From Streptomyces sp. NBC_01591 (GTDB lineage: Bacteria; Actinomycetota; Actinomycetes; Streptomycetales; Streptomycetaceae): 64,000 nt of DNA. The notes beneath the pieces were generated by a model. The model was not told where the DNA came from and searched no databases. It worked only from the letters and a program-made list of their open reading frames with translations. Shown here in pieces: positions 53,704 through 64,000 of the stretch. The position numbers were made by a program, and so were the translations under genes. The stretch is taken from NCBI RefSeq assembly GCF_035918155.1, contig NZ_CP109327.1, positions 2,046,001 through 2,110,000 of the forward strand, in the 5' to 3' direction. Each line of letters opens with the position of its first letter. The stretch's first letter is position 1.

Positions 53704-53816
53704 GGACACGACCTTACGAGGTCCGGGCGCCGATGTGCGACGGACCCCGCCTCCCGGGGCTCACTCTCCCGTGTATCACGAAGCATTCGCAGCACCTCCG
53801 GGGGAATGTCCGACGG

Positions 53817-54718
53817 TCAGTGCGGTGCGCCCCGCCACCCCGAGACCGGCAGGGCGAATTTCGCGACCAGCCGGTCCGTGAACGAGGCGTGGTGCAGCCG
53901 CGCCAGCCGTACGGGCACCGCGCCGCGCCGCACCTCGACCCGCGCTCCCGCGGGCAGCTCCACGGTCCTGCGCCCGTCGCACCACAGCACGCCGTGCGGG
54001 GTGTGCTGCTGGACCTCGACGGCGAGCACGGACGTCGGGGAGGTCACCAGCGGCTTGGCGAACAGCGCGTGGGCGCTGATCGGCACCATCAGCAGCGCCT
54101 CGACCTCGGGCCAGACGACGGGACCGCCCGCCGAGAAGGCGTAGGCGGTCGATCCGGTCGGGGTGGCGCAGACGATCCCGTCGCAGCCGAACCCGGTCAC
54201 GGGACGGCCGTCGATCTCCAGGACGACCTCCAGCATCCGCTCGGGCGACACCTTCTGCACGGCCGCTTCGTTGAGCGCCCAGTCGGTGTGGACGACGTCG
54301 CCGTTGCTGTGCACCAGGACGTCGAGGGTCATGCGTTCCTCGACCTGGTAGGCCCGGGTGACGACCCGGTCGACGACCTTGTCCAGGTCGTCCCGCTCGG
54401 CCTCGGCGAGGAAGCCGACCCGGCCGAGGTTGACGCCGAGCATCGGTACCCCGGAGGCGCGGGAGAATTCCGCGCCGCGCAGCAGCGTCCCGTCCCCGCC
54501 GAGCACGATCAGCAGTTCACAGCCGTCCACGGCCTTGGGCGTGGTGTCCGTGACCGTCTCGACGGACGGCGGCAGCGGCAGATCGGCCGCCTCGGTGGCC
54601 AGCACCCGTACGCCGAGTCCGCTGCGCAGCAGCCCCTGTACGACCAGTTCGGCACTGCGGATCGCGGCCGGGCGGCCGGTGTGCGCCAGAAGAAAGACAG
54701 TTCGTGCCGCATTCGTCG

Positions 54719-54722
<4 letters not shown>
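53817..54722 (-). CDS. nadK: NAD kinase
   Basis: 301 residues. GGDGT at 75-79, the NEAAVQK block (LNEAAVQKVSPERMLEV) and GFGCDGIVCATPTGSTAYAFSAGGP are the three hallmarks of NAD kinase, which makes NADP. The start is a rare TTG at 54722 that overlaps the tlyA stop (TTGA); no ATG or GTG is available in frame before the conserved hydrophobic FLLAHTGR strand. The tlyA-nadK-recN order is conserved in actinobacteria. The low-efficiency start may tune expression. Confidence 0.95.
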
Positions 54723-55534
<812 letters not shown>

Positions 55535-55541
55535 GTTCGGT

Positions 55542-55880
55542 TCAGCTCCTGTTGTCGTACGAGGGCATCGGTGCGGGTACCGGTGCGGGTGCGGGCCTGG
55601 CGTCCAGCGCGGTCAGCGTGTCGCGCAGCCCACGGTGTACATCCTCGTACACCTCGATGTGTCCGTCCGCCGGGAGGTGGTCCGCATCGGCGAGACGCTC
55701 CAGCTCCGCGTCCACCCCGGCGTCGCCGGTGGGGGTGCGTGCGACGCCGAGGGGCGCGGGCGCGACAGGGCCGAGCAGGGCCCCGGCGGCCGGGGCCGTG
55801 CCCTCGCCGGACGGGTCCTCCGCCTCGCCCCCGGGCACTGTTCCGGCGGCCGTCCCCGGTTCCGGCATCGAGTCGCACAT
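55542..55880 (-). CDS. Small conserved protein upstream of tlyA
   Basis: 112 residues. The first 50 are Pro/Ala/Gly-rich and poorly conserved-looking. Then comes a compact acidic helical part: AELERLADADHLPADGHIEVYEDVHRGL and RDTLTALDARP, which I remember as a recurring streptomycete motif in hypothetical proteins at this position. It ends in a Pro/Ala-rich tail. The ATG at 55880 faces the SCP2-like gene across a 43-base divergent promoter gap. First gene of the run leading to tlyA, nadK and recN. Confidence 0.75.
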   Translation of the reverse strand: MCDSMPEPGTAAGTVPGGEAEDPSGEGTAPAAGALLGPVAPAPLGVARTPTGDAGVDAELERLADADHLPADGHIEVYEDVHRGLRDTLTALDARPAPAPVPAPMPSYDNRS

Positions 55881-55923
55881 GCGGGAAACGCTACCGCGAA
55901 GGGCTGCGGTACCGTCGATCACA

Positions 55924-56271
55924 ATGGCGACCATGGCAGAGTGCCGCAGCGCACTCGACAGACTTTCCGACAACCTCGCGGGGGCCGACGGCGACGTGCG
56001 CGGCGCGGCTGCCCTCGACCGCTCGCTGAGCTGCCACATCAAGGACCTCGACATCACCTTCACCGGTCGGCTGACCGATGGCCGGATCCAGGTCCTGGAC
56101 ACGGTCGAAGGACCGCCCCGCGAGAAGGCCGAGATCCGGCTCGCGATGACCGGCGACGACCTCGTGGCCATGGTGGACGGCGACCTGAACTTCGCCAAGG
56201 CATGGGGCTCGGGCCGGGTCCGGCTGGAGGCCGGCTTCCGCGACCTGCTGAGACTCCGGTCGCTGCTGTAG
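55924..56271 (+). CDS. SCP2-like sterol-binding domain protein
   Basis: 115 residues covering essentially one SCP2-like domain: RSLSCHIKDLDITFTGRL, REKAEIRLAMTGDDLVAMVDGDLNF and KAWGSGRVRLEAGFRDLLRLRSLL. The alternating strands and the hydrophobic C-terminal helix fit. Bacterial members bind hydrophobic ligands or are accessory domains; here it stands alone. ATG 55924 or ATG 55933. The gene is divergent from the tlyA operon. Confidence 0.85.
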   Translation: MATMAECRSALDRLSDNLAGADGDVRGAAALDRSLSCHIKDLDITFTGRLTDGRIQVLDTVEGPPREKAEIRLAMTGDDLVAMVDGDLNFAKAWGSGRVRLEAGFRDLLRLRSLL

Positions 56272-56304
56272 ACGGGCCGGGCCGGCCTTCCGCCGACCGC
56301 CGCG

Positions 56305-57147
56305 TCAGCCCCCGGCCGCCGCCCCTGCGGACGCCTTGCCCCGCACGCCCGTCCCGTCGCCGCGCGGCTTGCGCGCGGCCGGTACCACCAGCGGGGTCCC
56401 GGTCTCCGGGTCGTCGATGACCTGGCAGCGCAGCCCGAAGACCCGCTCCACAAGTTCCGCGGTGACGACCTCGCCCGGTGCCCCCTCGGCGATCACCTCG
56501 CCCTCCCGCATCGCGATGAGGTGGGTGGCGTACCGCGCGGCGTGATTCAGATCGTGCAGGACGGCCACCAGGGTGCGCCCCTGCGCCTCGTGCAGCTCCG
56601 CACAGAGGTCGAGGACATCGATCTGGTGCTGGATGTCGAGATACGTCGTCGGCTCGTCGAGCAGCAGCAGCGGCGTCTGCTGCGCGAGGGCCATCGCGAT
56701 CCAGACACGTTGCCGCTGCCCGCCGGACAATTCATCGACATAACGATCGGCGAGCGCGCCGACCCCGGTCGCCGCCATCGATTCCTCGACAATGCGTTCG
56801 TCGTCCGGCGACCACTGGCGCAGCAGCCCCTGGTGCGGATACCGGCCGCGCCCGACGAGATCGGCGACGGTGATGCCGTCCGGCGCGATGGAGGACTGCG
56901 GCAGCAGCCCCAGCGTCTTGGCGACCTTCTTCGCCGGCATCCCGTGGATCGTCTGCCCGTCCAGGAGCACTCGCCCGGTGTCCGGCTTCAGCATCCGCGA
57001 GAGCGCCCGCAACAGGGTCGACTTGCCACAGGCGTTGGGGCCGACGATCACCGTGAACGAGTTGTCGGGTATCTCGACCGAGAGATTCTCCGCGATGATC
57101 CGCCGGTCGTAGCCGAGGGTCACCGAGTCCGCGGTGAGGCGCTGCAT
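56305..57147 (-). CDS. Fe3+-siderophore ABC transporter ATPase, orphan
   Basis: 280 residues, FepC/FecE class. Walker A GPNACGKST (36-44), LSGGQRQRVWIAMAL, Walker B LLLLDEPTTYLDI and VLHDLNHAARY are intact. Permease and binding-protein genes are absent on both sides, so it must serve a transporter encoded elsewhere (a shared MsiK-like situation). An iron box precedes it at 57211. The C-terminal 30 residues are a basic/Gly-Ala tail not found in the core family. Confidence 0.93.
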   Translation of the reverse strand: MQRLTADSVTLGYDRRIIAENLSVEIPDNSFTVIVGPNACGKSTLLRALSRMLKPDTGRVLLDGQTIHGMPAKKVAKTLGLLPQSSIAPDGITVADLVGRGRYPHQGLLRQWSPDDERIVEESMAATGVGALADRYVDELSGGQRQRVWIAMALAQQTPLLLLDEPTTYLDIQHQIDVLDLCAELHEAQGRTLVAVLHDLNHAARYATHLIAMREGEVIAEGAPGEVVTAELVERVFGLRCQVIDDPETGTPLVVPAARKPRGDGTGVRGKASAGAAAGG

Positions 57148-57210
57148 GGTCGTACTCCCGGAGTCGGAGGTGATCGGGTGCGGGACGACGACACACCGAG
57201 CAAGACAAAG

Positions 57211-57229
57211 TTAGGTTAGCCTACCCTCC
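57211..57229 (-). promoter_or_regulatory. Iron box (DmdR/IdeR-type operator)
   Basis: ttaggttagcctaccctcc matches the consensus TTAGGTTAGGCTAACCTAA at 15 of 19 positions, with the left half perfect. It lies 64 bases upstream of the siderophore ATPase start. Repression by DmdR1 with Fe2+ is the expected control. Confidence 0.85.
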
Positions 57230-57259
57230 TCTACGCTCGTGTCGCCGGGAGCCTTCCCG

Positions 57260-58288
57260 CTACAGCCCGAGCCTGGCGACCGCCTTGCCCGCGTCCAGCC
57301 CGCACGAACCGTCACCGGCGTACGACCAGGCCGCCCCGCAGAGCGCCCGCAGCCCGTCGAGCACGTCCCCGTCCCCCTCCAGCACCAGCTCGTCCCCGCG
57401 CACCGACGCCGTCCAGCCCCCGCAGACGAAGCCGTCGCCGCTCGCCGTCACCTCGGGCTGCCCGGTCAGCAGCCCCCGCAGATCCGCGTCCACATACGTC
57501 GGCCGGTGCTTCGGCCCGGCGGCCACCAACTGCGCCGCGTCCGTCACCCCGGTGAGCACCAGCAGGGAGTCCACACCACCGTTGAACGCGCCCTCGATGT
57601 CCGTGTCCAGCCGGTCGCCGACCACCAACGGGCGCTCGGCCCCGGTCCGCAGCACCGTCTCCCGGTGCATCGGCGGCAGCGGCTTTCCGGCCACCTGTGG
57701 CTCGGCCCCGGTGGCGATCCGTACGACCTCCACCGCCGCGCCGTTCCCCGGTGCGATTCCCCGGGCGCTCGGAATCGTCAGGTCCGTGTTGGACGCGAAC
57801 CACGGCACCCCGCGCGCGATCGCGTACGCGGCCTCGGCGAACCGCCCCCAGGCCATGTCGGGTCCGCCGTACCCCTGCGCCACCGCGACCGGCTCGTCGT
57901 CCGCCGATTCCACCGGCACCAGACCGCGCTCCCGCAGCGCGACCCGCAGCCCCTCACCGCCCACGACCAGCACCCGGGCCCCGGCGGGCAGCTGGTCGGC
58001 CATCAACCGGGCCACCGCCTGCGCCGAGGTGATCACATCGGCGGGCTCCGCCGGAACGCCGAGTTCGGTCAGGTGCCCGGCCACCGCGGCTGGCGTCCGC
58101 AGGGCGTTGTTGGTCACGTACGCCAGGTGCATCCCGCCGTCCCGCGCCACCCCCAGCGAGTCCACGGCATGGACGATCGCGTGACCGCCCGCGTACACCA
58201 CTCCGTCGAGATCGAGCAGCGCCGTGTCGTAGGCCTCGTTCAACGCGGTGCTGCTGCCGCTGGGCCTGGTCCTGCTCGCCTGACTCAT
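57260..58288 (-). CDS. HAD-IIA family sugar/nucleotide phosphatase
   Basis: 342 residues. HAD motif I LLDLDGVVYAGG (near residue 25), motif II TNNALRT, motif III Lys in VAGKPLPPMH and motif IV VVGDRLDTDIEGA are complete; this is the NagD/AraL-type IIA subgroup, acting on p-nitrophenyl phosphate or sugar phosphates. The last 80 residues form an extra domain (FVCGGWTASVRGDELVLEG), found in actinobacterial members, perhaps ligand-binding. ATG 58288 has GGAG 9 bases upstream; the frame to 58627 overlaps the divergent gene and was rejected. Confidence 0.92.
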   Translation of the reverse strand: MSQASRTRPSGSSTALNEAYDTALLDLDGVVYAGGHAIVHAVDSLGVARDGGMHLAYVTNNALRTPAAVAGHLTELGVPAEPADVITSAQAVARLMADQLPAGARVLVVGGEGLRVALRERGLVPVESADDEPVAVAQGYGGPDMAWGRFAEAAYAIARGVPWFASNTDLTIPSARGIAPGNGAAVEVVRIATGAEPQVAGKPLPPMHRETVLRTGAERPLVVGDRLDTDIEGAFNGGVDSLLVLTGVTDAAQLVAAGPKHRPTYVDADLRGLLTGQPEVTASGDGFVCGGWTASVRGDELVLEGDGDVLDGLRALCGAAWSYAGDGSCGLDAGKAVARLGL

Positions 58289-58359
58289 TCTTTGCGCTCC
58301 TCGCTCCATGCTTCTGTCCCGATCATCGCGCATCGCGGCCACGCACATACGATGCAGAA

Positions 58360-59640
58360 ATGAACACATCAGGTCCGGCCGGCCAGGGACTGCGTCTGAT
58401 CCCGTTCCGTGGGCTGCGGTACGTCCCCGAGCGGGTCGGCAGTCTTGCCGCGGTGACCTCGCCGCCGTACGACGTCGTCGTGCGGCCCGACGGGCTGCAC
58501 CACCTGGAGTCGGCGGATCCGCACAACATCGTCCGGCTGATACTTCCGCAGGCGGACACGGCCGCGGCCCGCCACGAGCAGGCGGCACAGACCCTGCACC
58601 GCTGGCTGGCCGAGGGCGTCCTCGCACCGGACAGCGAGCCCGCTCTGTACGTCTACGAGCAGCGCAACGCCGAGATCCTGCAACGCGGCGTCGTCGGGGC
58701 GCTGGCGCTCTCCGCCCCTGCCGAAGGCATCGTCCTGCCGCACGAGGACGTGATGGCCCATGTCGTCGAGGACCGGGCCGACCTGATGCGCACCACTGCC
58801 GCCCACCTCGAACCCCTGCTGCTCACCTACCGCAGCGACGGCAACGGCGGCTCGGGCGCGACCGGCGTCATCGAGCGGACCACGGACCGCCCACCACTGC
58901 TGGCGACCACCACCGAGGACGGCTACCGCCACCGGCTCTGGGCGGTCACCGACCCGGCCGACCGCGCCGAGATCGAGACCGATCTCGCCCGCCACCAGGC
59001 CCTGATCGCCGACGGCCACCACCGCTGGGCCACCTATCTCCGCCTCCAGCAGGAGCACACCACTCCCGGCCCCTGGGACTTCGGCCTGGTCCTCCTCGTC
59101 GACACGGCCCGCTACCCGCTCCGGGTCCGGGCCATACACCGGCTGCTGCACCGTCTCCCGGTCGCCGACGCGCTCGCCGCGCTGAACGGCCTCTTCCGCA
59201 TCCGCGACCTGGACGTACCGCTCCCCCGAGCCCTGGACGCACTCGCCGAGGCGGCCGCCGAAGGCAACGCGTTCCTGCTCGCGGGCGACGGCGGCTTCCA
59301 TCTCATCGACCGCCCCGACCCCGGTCTGCTGTCCCGCACGATTCCCGCCGACCGGCCGGCCGCCTGGCAGACCCTCGACGCGACGGTCCTGCACGCGGCC
59401 CTGCTCGACCACGTCTGGAAGATCCCCGACGCCCCGGAGCACATCGCGTACATCCACGACACCGCAGCCGCCGTGGAACAGGCCGAGCGCCACGACGCGA
59501 CGGCGGTCCTGATGCATCCGGTACGCGAGGAAGTCGTCCGGGACCTCGCCCGACAGGGCGTCACCATGCCCCGCAAGTCGACCTCCTTCGGCCCCAAACC
59601 GGCCACCGGCCTGGTCCTGCGCAGCCTCGACCTCGACTGA
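58360..59640 (+). CDS. DUF1015 family protein
   Basis: 426 residues. The family opening is clear: LRLIPFRGLRYVPERVG, VTSPPYDVV, NIVRLILPQAD. In the middle, IADGHHRWATYLRLQQEH matches the conserved DGHHR block, and the C terminus has MPRKSTSFGPKPATGLVLR. DUF1015 proteins are widespread and probably bind or process a nucleotide or serine-derived compound; their reaction is not settled as far as I know. Divergent from the HAD phosphatase with 71 bases between, a pairing that might be functional. Confidence 0.9.
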   Translation: MNTSGPAGQGLRLIPFRGLRYVPERVGSLAAVTSPPYDVVVRPDGLHHLESADPHNIVRLILPQADTAAARHEQAAQTLHRWLAEGVLAPDSEPALYVYEQRNAEILQRGVVGALALSAPAEGIVLPHEDVMAHVVEDRADLMRTTAAHLEPLLLTYRSDGNGGSGATGVIERTTDRPPLLATTTEDGYRHRLWAVTDPADRAEIETDLARHQALIADGHHRWATYLRLQQEHTTPGPWDFGLVLLVDTARYPLRVRAIHRLLHRLPVADALAALNGLFRIRDLDVPLPRALDALAEAAAEGNAFLLAGDGGFHLIDRPDPGLLSRTIPADRPAAWQTLDATVLHAALLDHVWKIPDAPEHIAYIHDTAAAVEQAERHDATAVLMHPVREEVVRDLARQGVTMPRKSTSFGPKPATGLVLRSLDLD

Positions 59641-59656
59641 CCCTCGGCAACAAAAA

Positions 59657-59688
59657 AAGGGCGGCACCCCTCCCGGGATGCCGCCCTT
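59657..59688. terminator. Bidirectional terminator with U-run on the minus strand
   Basis: Arms 59657-59666 and 59679-59688 pair over 10 bases with a further inner pairing. On the minus strand the stem is followed by seven Ts (59658-59652), a classical intrinsic terminator for the TPR protein gene; it also ends the DUF1015 gene. Confidence 0.85.
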
Positions 59689-59697
59689 CTTCACGCC

Positions 59698-61818
59698 TTA
59701 CGCCTCGGACGTACGGTCCTTGTCCCCGTCCTCGTCCTTGCCGTTGTCGCCCTCATCCTCATCCTCGTCGAGGGCATCGACGAACTCGACACCGTCGAGC
59801 TCGGCGAGCCGGTCGGACGCATCGGTGGAGCCGTCCTTGTCGGCCTCCAGCGCCTTCCCGAACCACTCACGCGCCTCATCCTCGCGCCCGGCCGCCAGCA
59901 GCGCGTCGGCGTACGCGTAGCGCAGCCGGGCCGTCCACGGGTGCACGGCGTTCGACGCGAGCTCGGAGCTCTGCAGCGTGACGATGGCCGCGTCGAGCTG
60001 CCCCATGTCCCTACGAGCCCCGGCGGCCACCAGACGCATCTCGACCTGCCCGGCCTTGTCGAGCTTCTGCACCTCGGGCTCGCCGGCCATGGCCATCGCC
60101 CGCTCGGGCCGCCCGAGTCCGCGCTCGCAGTCGGCCATGACGGGCCACAGCTCCACGGACCCGGTCATCCGCTTGGCAGCCCGGAACTCCGCCAGCGCCT
60201 CCGAGTACTTCTGCGTGGCGTACGCGGCAAAGCCGGCCGCCTCGCGCACCGCAGCGACCCGCGAGGCCAGCCGAAGCGCGATCCGCGAATACGCGTACGC
60301 CTGCTCCGGGTCCTCGTCGATCAGCCGCGCCACCATGACGAGGTTGCGTGAGACATCCTCGGCCAGGGTCTTCGGCAGGCTCATCAGCTCCTGCCGCACA
60401 TCCTTGTCGATCTCGTCACCGGTGACGTCCTCGGGAATCGGAAGCCGCTTGATGGGCTCGCGGTCCCGGTCGTCCCGCCGCTCGTACCCACCACGGTCGT
60501 CGCGCCCGCGGTAGCCACCACGGCCCCCACGATCGTCCCGCTGCCCGCGGTATCCCCCGCCACGGCTGTCGTCATCACGACGGGGCCCACGCGGCCGGTC
60601 ATCACGCCGCTCGAACCCACCCGAAGGACGCCCACCACGGTCATCATCACGACGCGGCCCACGATCATCCCGACGGAACCCGCCACCGGAACCACCACGG
60701 CTGTCCTCGCGCCGGAAGCCACCACCGGAGCCCCCGCCACGACTGTCGTCACGACGGAAACCGCCACCACGGCTGTCGTCATCACGACGGGGCCCACGCG
60801 GCCGGTCATCACGCCGCTCGAACCCACCCGAAGGACGCCCACCACGCTCGTCATCACGACGCGGCCCACGATCATCCCGACGGAACCCGCCACCGGAACC
60901 ACCACGGCTGTCCTCGCGCCGGAAGCCACCACCGGAGCCCCCGCCACGACTGTCGTCACGACGGAACCCGCCACCACGGCTGTCGTCATCACGACGGGGC
61001 CCACGCGGCCGGTCATCACGCCGCTCGAACCCACCCGAAGGACGCCCACCACGCTCGTCATCACGACGCGGCCCACGATCATCCCGACGGAACCCGCCAC
61101 CGGAACCGCCGCCACGGCTGTCATCACGACGGAACCCGCCACCGGAGCCCCCGCCACGGCTGTCATCACGACGGAACCCGCCACCGGAGCCCCCGCCACG
61201 GCTGTCATCACGACGGAACCCGCCACCGGAGCCCCCGCCACGGCTGTCATCACGACGGAAACCGCCACCACGGCTGTCGTCATCACGACGGGGCCCACGC
61301 GGCCGGTCATCACGCCGCTCGAACCCACCCGAAGGACGCCCACCACGGTCATCATCACGACGCGGCCCACGGAACCCACCACGCTCGTCGTCCCGACGCG
61401 GCCCACGATCCCGGTCACGGTCATCCCGACGGAACCCGCCACCGGAACCACCACGGCTGTCCTCGCGCCGGAAGCCACCACCGGAGCCCCCGCCACGGCT
61501 GTCATCACGACGGAAGCCACCACCGGAGCCCCCGCCACGGCTGTCATCACGACGGAAACCGCCACCGGAACCGCCGCCGCGGTTGTCATCGCGACGCGGT
61601 CCCCGGTCACTGTCGCGATCATCGCGGCGGAAGCCACCGCCACCGCTTCCGCCAGTGGGCCGGCTGTCGTCGCGCCGGTAACCACCGCGGTCGTTGTCAC
61701 GACGCGGGCCACGATCCCGGTCACGGTCGTCACGACGGCCGCTGAAGCCGCCCCGGTCACCACCGTCCCGGCGACGCGGCTCGCGCTCCGAACGATCGTC
61801 GGGAGAGTTGGTGGACAT
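59698..61818 (-). CDS. TPR protein with large Arg/Asp/Gly repeat region
   Basis: 706 residues. Residues 1 to about 455 are a disordered repeat array of RRDD, GGGSGGGF and RPRGP modules. It resembles eukaryotic RGG/RD RNA-binding tails. From IKRLPIPEDVTGDEIDKDV on come about 200 residues of helical TPR-like repeats (YSEALAEFRAAKR, RYAYADALLAAGREDEAREW), and the protein ends with a strongly acidic tail (DEDEDEGDNGKDEDGD). ATG 61818 has AGGAG 9 bases upstream. Shorter homologues without such expansion are common in streptomycetes beside rRNA operons, as I recall. Function unknown; RNA binding and condensate formation are plausible. Confidence 0.9.
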   Translation of the reverse strand: MSTNSPDDRSEREPRRRDGGDRGGFSGRRDDRDRDRGPRRDNDRGGYRRDDSRPTGGSGGGGFRRDDRDSDRGPRRDDNRGGGSGGGFRRDDSRGGGSGGGFRRDDSRGGGSGGGFRREDSRGGSGGGFRRDDRDRDRGPRRDDERGGFRGPRRDDDRGGRPSGGFERRDDRPRGPRRDDDSRGGGFRRDDSRGGGSGGGFRRDDSRGGGSGGGFRRDDSRGGGSGGGFRRDDSRGGGSGGGFRRDDRGPRRDDERGGRPSGGFERRDDRPRGPRRDDDSRGGGFRRDDSRGGGSGGGFRREDSRGGSGGGFRRDDRGPRRDDERGGRPSGGFERRDDRPRGPRRDDDSRGGGFRRDDSRGGGSGGGFRREDSRGGSGGGFRRDDRGPRRDDDRGGRPSGGFERRDDRPRGPRRDDDSRGGGYRGQRDDRGGRGGYRGRDDRGGYERRDDRDREPIKRLPIPEDVTGDEIDKDVRQELMSLPKTLAEDVSRNLVMVARLIDEDPEQAYAYSRIALRLASRVAAVREAAGFAAYATQKYSEALAEFRAAKRMTGSVELWPVMADCERGLGRPERAMAMAGEPEVQKLDKAGQVEMRLVAAGARRDMGQLDAAIVTLQSSELASNAVHPWTARLRYAYADALLAAGREDEAREWFGKALEADKDGSTDASDRLAELDGVEFVDALDEDEDEGDNGKDEDGDKDRTSEA
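60592..61593. repeat. Nested tandem repeats in the TPR protein gene (207-bp and 42-bp periods)
   Basis: The marker cggccggtc recurs at 60592, 60799 and 61006 (exactly 207 bp apart, 69 codons) and at 61300 (294 bp later). Inside, a 42-bp unit (14 codons, SRGGGSGGGFRRDD) begins at 61113, 61155, 61197 and 61239. All periods are multiples of 3, so the frame is kept. The degenerate flanks extend from about 60470 to 61770. Confidence 0.9.
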
Positions 61819-61893
61819 CGGTGTGACTCCTGTCATCGGGTACTACAAGACATTCTGGCGCAGCCGGACATCCGACGCGCTTCGACAAAACAA

Positions 61894-61937
61894 AAGGACC
61901 CTTGGTCCCAGCGTGAACGCTGGGACCAAGGGTCCTT
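61894..61937 (-). terminator. rRNA operon terminator, 20-bp perfect stem
   Basis: Arms 61894-61913 and 61918-61937 are perfectly complementary with loop tgaa. On the minus strand TTTTGTTTTG follows, the typical strong terminator of a streptomycete rRNA operon. Confidence 0.9.
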
Positions 61938-61945
61938 GAAAGATT

Positions 61946-62064
61946 GTTCGGCGGCGTCCTACTCTCCCACAGGGTCCCCCCTGCAGTACCATCGGCGCTG
62001 AAAGGCTTAGCTTCCGGGTTCGGAATGTAACCGGGCGTTTCCCTAACGCAATGACCACCGAAAC
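61946..62064 (-). rRNA. rrf: 5S ribosomal RNA
   Basis: 119 bases. It begins GTTTCGGTGGTCATTGCG (minus strand from 62064) and ends CGCCGCCGAAC, with the conserved internal CCGAACCCGGAAG and GATGGTACTGC segments. The two ends pair as expected in 5S rRNA. It is the last RNA of the operon. Confidence 0.95.
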
Positions 62065-62198
62065 ACTATCGGGCCACCCCGCAGAGCGGGATATCGGCAC
62101 TTAGCGAACAAGCACACTTTTCAATTAAGTAGTGAAGCTGTTCAACCGGTGCGACTGTTCGCAACCCGGGAACAACACAGTGGACGCGAGCAACTGAG
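62065..62198 (-). other. 23S-5S spacer
   Basis: 134 bases, with A/T-rich processing-type sequence (aagtgtgcttgttcgc on the minus strand near 62120). It contains no tRNA gene. Confidence 0.6.

Positions 62199-64000
<1,802 letters not shown>

Noticed and set aside
53779..53789. Palindrome cgaagcattcg upstream of recN as an SOS box
   Set aside because: Half-site spacing is 3 bases, whereas the actinobacterial LexA site needs GAAC-N4-GTTC; the position is also outside the best promoter window.
60384..61763. 459-codon Val/Thr/Ala-rich frame in the same strand as the TPR gene
   Set aside because: It exists only because every repeat unit is a multiple of 3, so one stop-free shifted unit is copied. 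No start signal or family.
60470..61770. CRISPR-like regular repeats
   Set aside because: Repeats abut without unique spacers, keep the reading frame and encode the Arg/Asp/Gly array; no cas genes.

Overview
The window is a stretch of linear-chromosome core DNA from a high-GC actinomycete, almost certainly a Streptomyces. The evidence is the extreme third-position GC, frequent GTG starts, ATGA/GTGA gene overlaps, a streptogrisin-type protease, a third SepF-like protein, DUF5685, the parA/scpAB cluster and an rRNA operon of streptomycete sequence. Gene order (sepF-like, PAP2, der-plsC-cmk-tyrA-aroH, parA-scpA-scpB, ald, pyrG, recN-nadK-tlyA) is the kind of core block I remember from S. coelicolor. 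I see no insertion sequence, prophage, CRISPR array or tRNA gene.

Layout. 1-11.4 kb: a secreted S1 protease, then a sulfur-type uptake and oxidation locus. On the minus strand one run of genes encodes two polar amino acid-type permeases, an FAD/NAD(P) enzyme, an ATPase, a binding lipoprotein, two NtaA/SnaA-type flavin monooxygenases and a DUF1684 protein. Divergent from it, a 23-codon leader peptide ending in Cys precedes a second binding lipoprotein. 11.4-23.5 kb: DUF5685 with a cysteine-packed tail, SepF-like, glutaryl-CoA dehydrogenase-like enzyme, MFS exporter, PAP2 phosphatase, I78 inhibitor, WYL regulator, glycosyltransferase pair and two unknown proteins. 23.5-28.7 kb: housekeeping block der-plsC-cmk, tyrA-aroH and yidB-like.

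28.7-33.8 kb: an NAD-centred operon (pnuC, nadR, nrtR-like, ADP-ribosylglycohydrolase, nucleotidyltransferase) whose genes overlap or nearly abut, with a 17-bp palindrome in front of pnuC and a second nucleotidyltransferase converging on its 3' end. 33.8-38.5 kb: a chromosome-organisation operon (parA, a ribbon-helix-helix-like protein, scpA, scpB, pseudouridine synthase). 38.8-50.9 kb: alanine dehydrogenase, an NB-ARC/TPR protein, NUDIX, CTP synthase, GH15, sulfurtransferase, PucR regulator and a GT4 glycosyltransferase. 51-59.6 kb: a divergent MraY/WecA-like membrane protein, recN, nadK, tlyA, SCP2-like protein, an iron-box-preceded siderophore ATPase, a HAD phosphatase and DUF1015. 59.7-64 kb: a 706-residue TPR protein with a huge Arg/Asp/Gly repeat region, then the 3' end of an rRNA operon (5S and most of the 3' half of 23S) on the minus strand.

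The three most promising places are the leader-peptide-controlled sulfur locus, the NAD salvage/ADP-ribose/nucleotidyltransferase operon and the repeat-expanded protein next to the rRNA operon. Functional names come from motif recognition by eye; no database search was run.
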